DNA from: Parundibacterium terreum | Lineage (GTDB): Bacteria > Pseudomonadota > Gammaproteobacteria > Burkholderiales > Burkholderiaceae_D | Assembly (NCBI RefSeq): GCF_014636315.1 | Contig: NZ_BMED01000007.1 | Location: forward strand, 1-64,000 | Direction: 5' to 3' | Length of the DNA: 64,000 nt | Part shown: one piece after another, positions 63,744-64,000 of the stretch | Layout of the letters: each line of letters begins with the position of its first letter | Numbering within the stretch: the stretch's first letter is position 1 | Program-made: the position numbers and the translations under genes | The notes under the pieces: generated by a model | The model's database searches: none | What the model was told of the DNA's origin: nothing | What the model saw: the letters and a program-made list of their open reading frames with translations, nothing else

Positions 63744-64000
63744 TTAGCGCTGCCTTTTAAAGCGGGACAGTCCTTCCATCAGTAAAGCGCGCGGTATATA
63801 GGTCGCACTCTTGATGGGCCGAATACCAAAATAGGCGGCTTTTATAAACGGCGGTATGCTGGGCAGGAAGGCTCCGGCAAAAAACAGGTTACAACCCATC
63901 TGGAAGGACTGCGTGCCGCGAATGTGGCGCACTTCGCTGGAAGACAACTTGCTGTACTGCGTGACCAGGTGTCTTTCCAGCATGGGCTGGACGATAGTCT
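63744..64000 (-). CDS. C-terminal part of an unidentified protein, runs off the window
   Basis: The minus-strand frame is open to the window edge and ends at 63744. Visible residues (TIVQPMLERHL ... FQMGCNLFFAGAFLPSIPPF ... GIRPIKSATYIP) suggest a soluble protein with a hydrophobic patch near the end. The family cannot be assigned from this piece. It is likely the upstream neighbour of the GT39 gene in the same transcription direction. Confidence 0.55.
   Translation of the reverse strand, partial: TIVQPMLERHLVTQYSKLSSSEVRHIRGTQSFQMGCNLFFAGAFLPSIPPFIKAAYFGIRPIKSATYIPRALLMEGLSRFKRQR

Overview
The window looks like a chromosomal segment of a betaproteobacterium of the Burkholderiales, most likely an Oxalobacteraceae member of the Herminiimonas/Janthinobacterium type. 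This is an inference from gene content (exosortase-A accessory genes, torF-glnK-amtB with an Ala/Pro-rich AmtB leader, tonB-exbB-exbD-exbD, UbiK) and from a moderate G+C content judged by eye. No rRNA, tRNA, CRISPR array or complete insertion sequence was seen.

Left part (1-7.7 kb) looks like an accessory island. It begins inside a giant RTX protein gene built of near-identical ~610-bp repeats, followed by small orphan genes (an AbrB-like protein, a metallophosphoesterase pair, an XRE regulator) and ends where comM is cut after about 65 codons. The sequence abutting comM starts with TGT on the comM strand and has a second copy of the terminal motif 73 bp inward, which suggests the end of a Tn7-like element.

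The middle (7.9-29.4 kb) is mostly housekeeping and envelope functions: a TPR/2OG-oxygenase-like protein, an Ig/RTX/DUF4214 protein, a TlpA-DUF4266-DUF3570-ApbE cassette whose DUF3570 gene has an in-frame amber codon, a uracil-DNA glycosylase family protein, SodC, a GAF/GGDEF/EAL protein, UbiK, a sigma54-type nitrogen operon torF-glnK-amtB, a TonB-ExbB-ExbD-ExbD-TPR operon, threonine aldolase, DUF2288 and an MFS exporter.

The right half (29.6-64 kb) is an exosortase-A/PEP-CTERM-associated exopolysaccharide and small-molecule region. It holds an ACP with two exosortase-associated hydrolases; a divergent Tat-signal Cys-rich protein followed by a PqqD-like protein, an HprK-like kinase and a nucleotidyltransferase (HPr-rel-A cassette); a lytic transglycosylase; two tandem FeeM-like N-acyl amino acid synthases with PilZ tails; a PEP-CTERM protein with a sigma54-type promoter; an FAD oxidoreductase; then a run encoding the TIGR03013 sugar transferase, PrsK, PrsR, an acyl-CoA ligase and a PLP decarboxylase. 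After these come two membrane acyltransferases, a RIFT-barrel lipoprotein, an FrhB-like protein, a flippase/pyruvyl-transferase fusion, an EamA/SMR protein, a HAD-UbiA prenyltransferase, a GT39-type glycosyltransferase and the end of one further gene. PrsK/PrsR, through sigma54, plausibly control the PEP-CTERM gene. The exosortase itself is not in the window.
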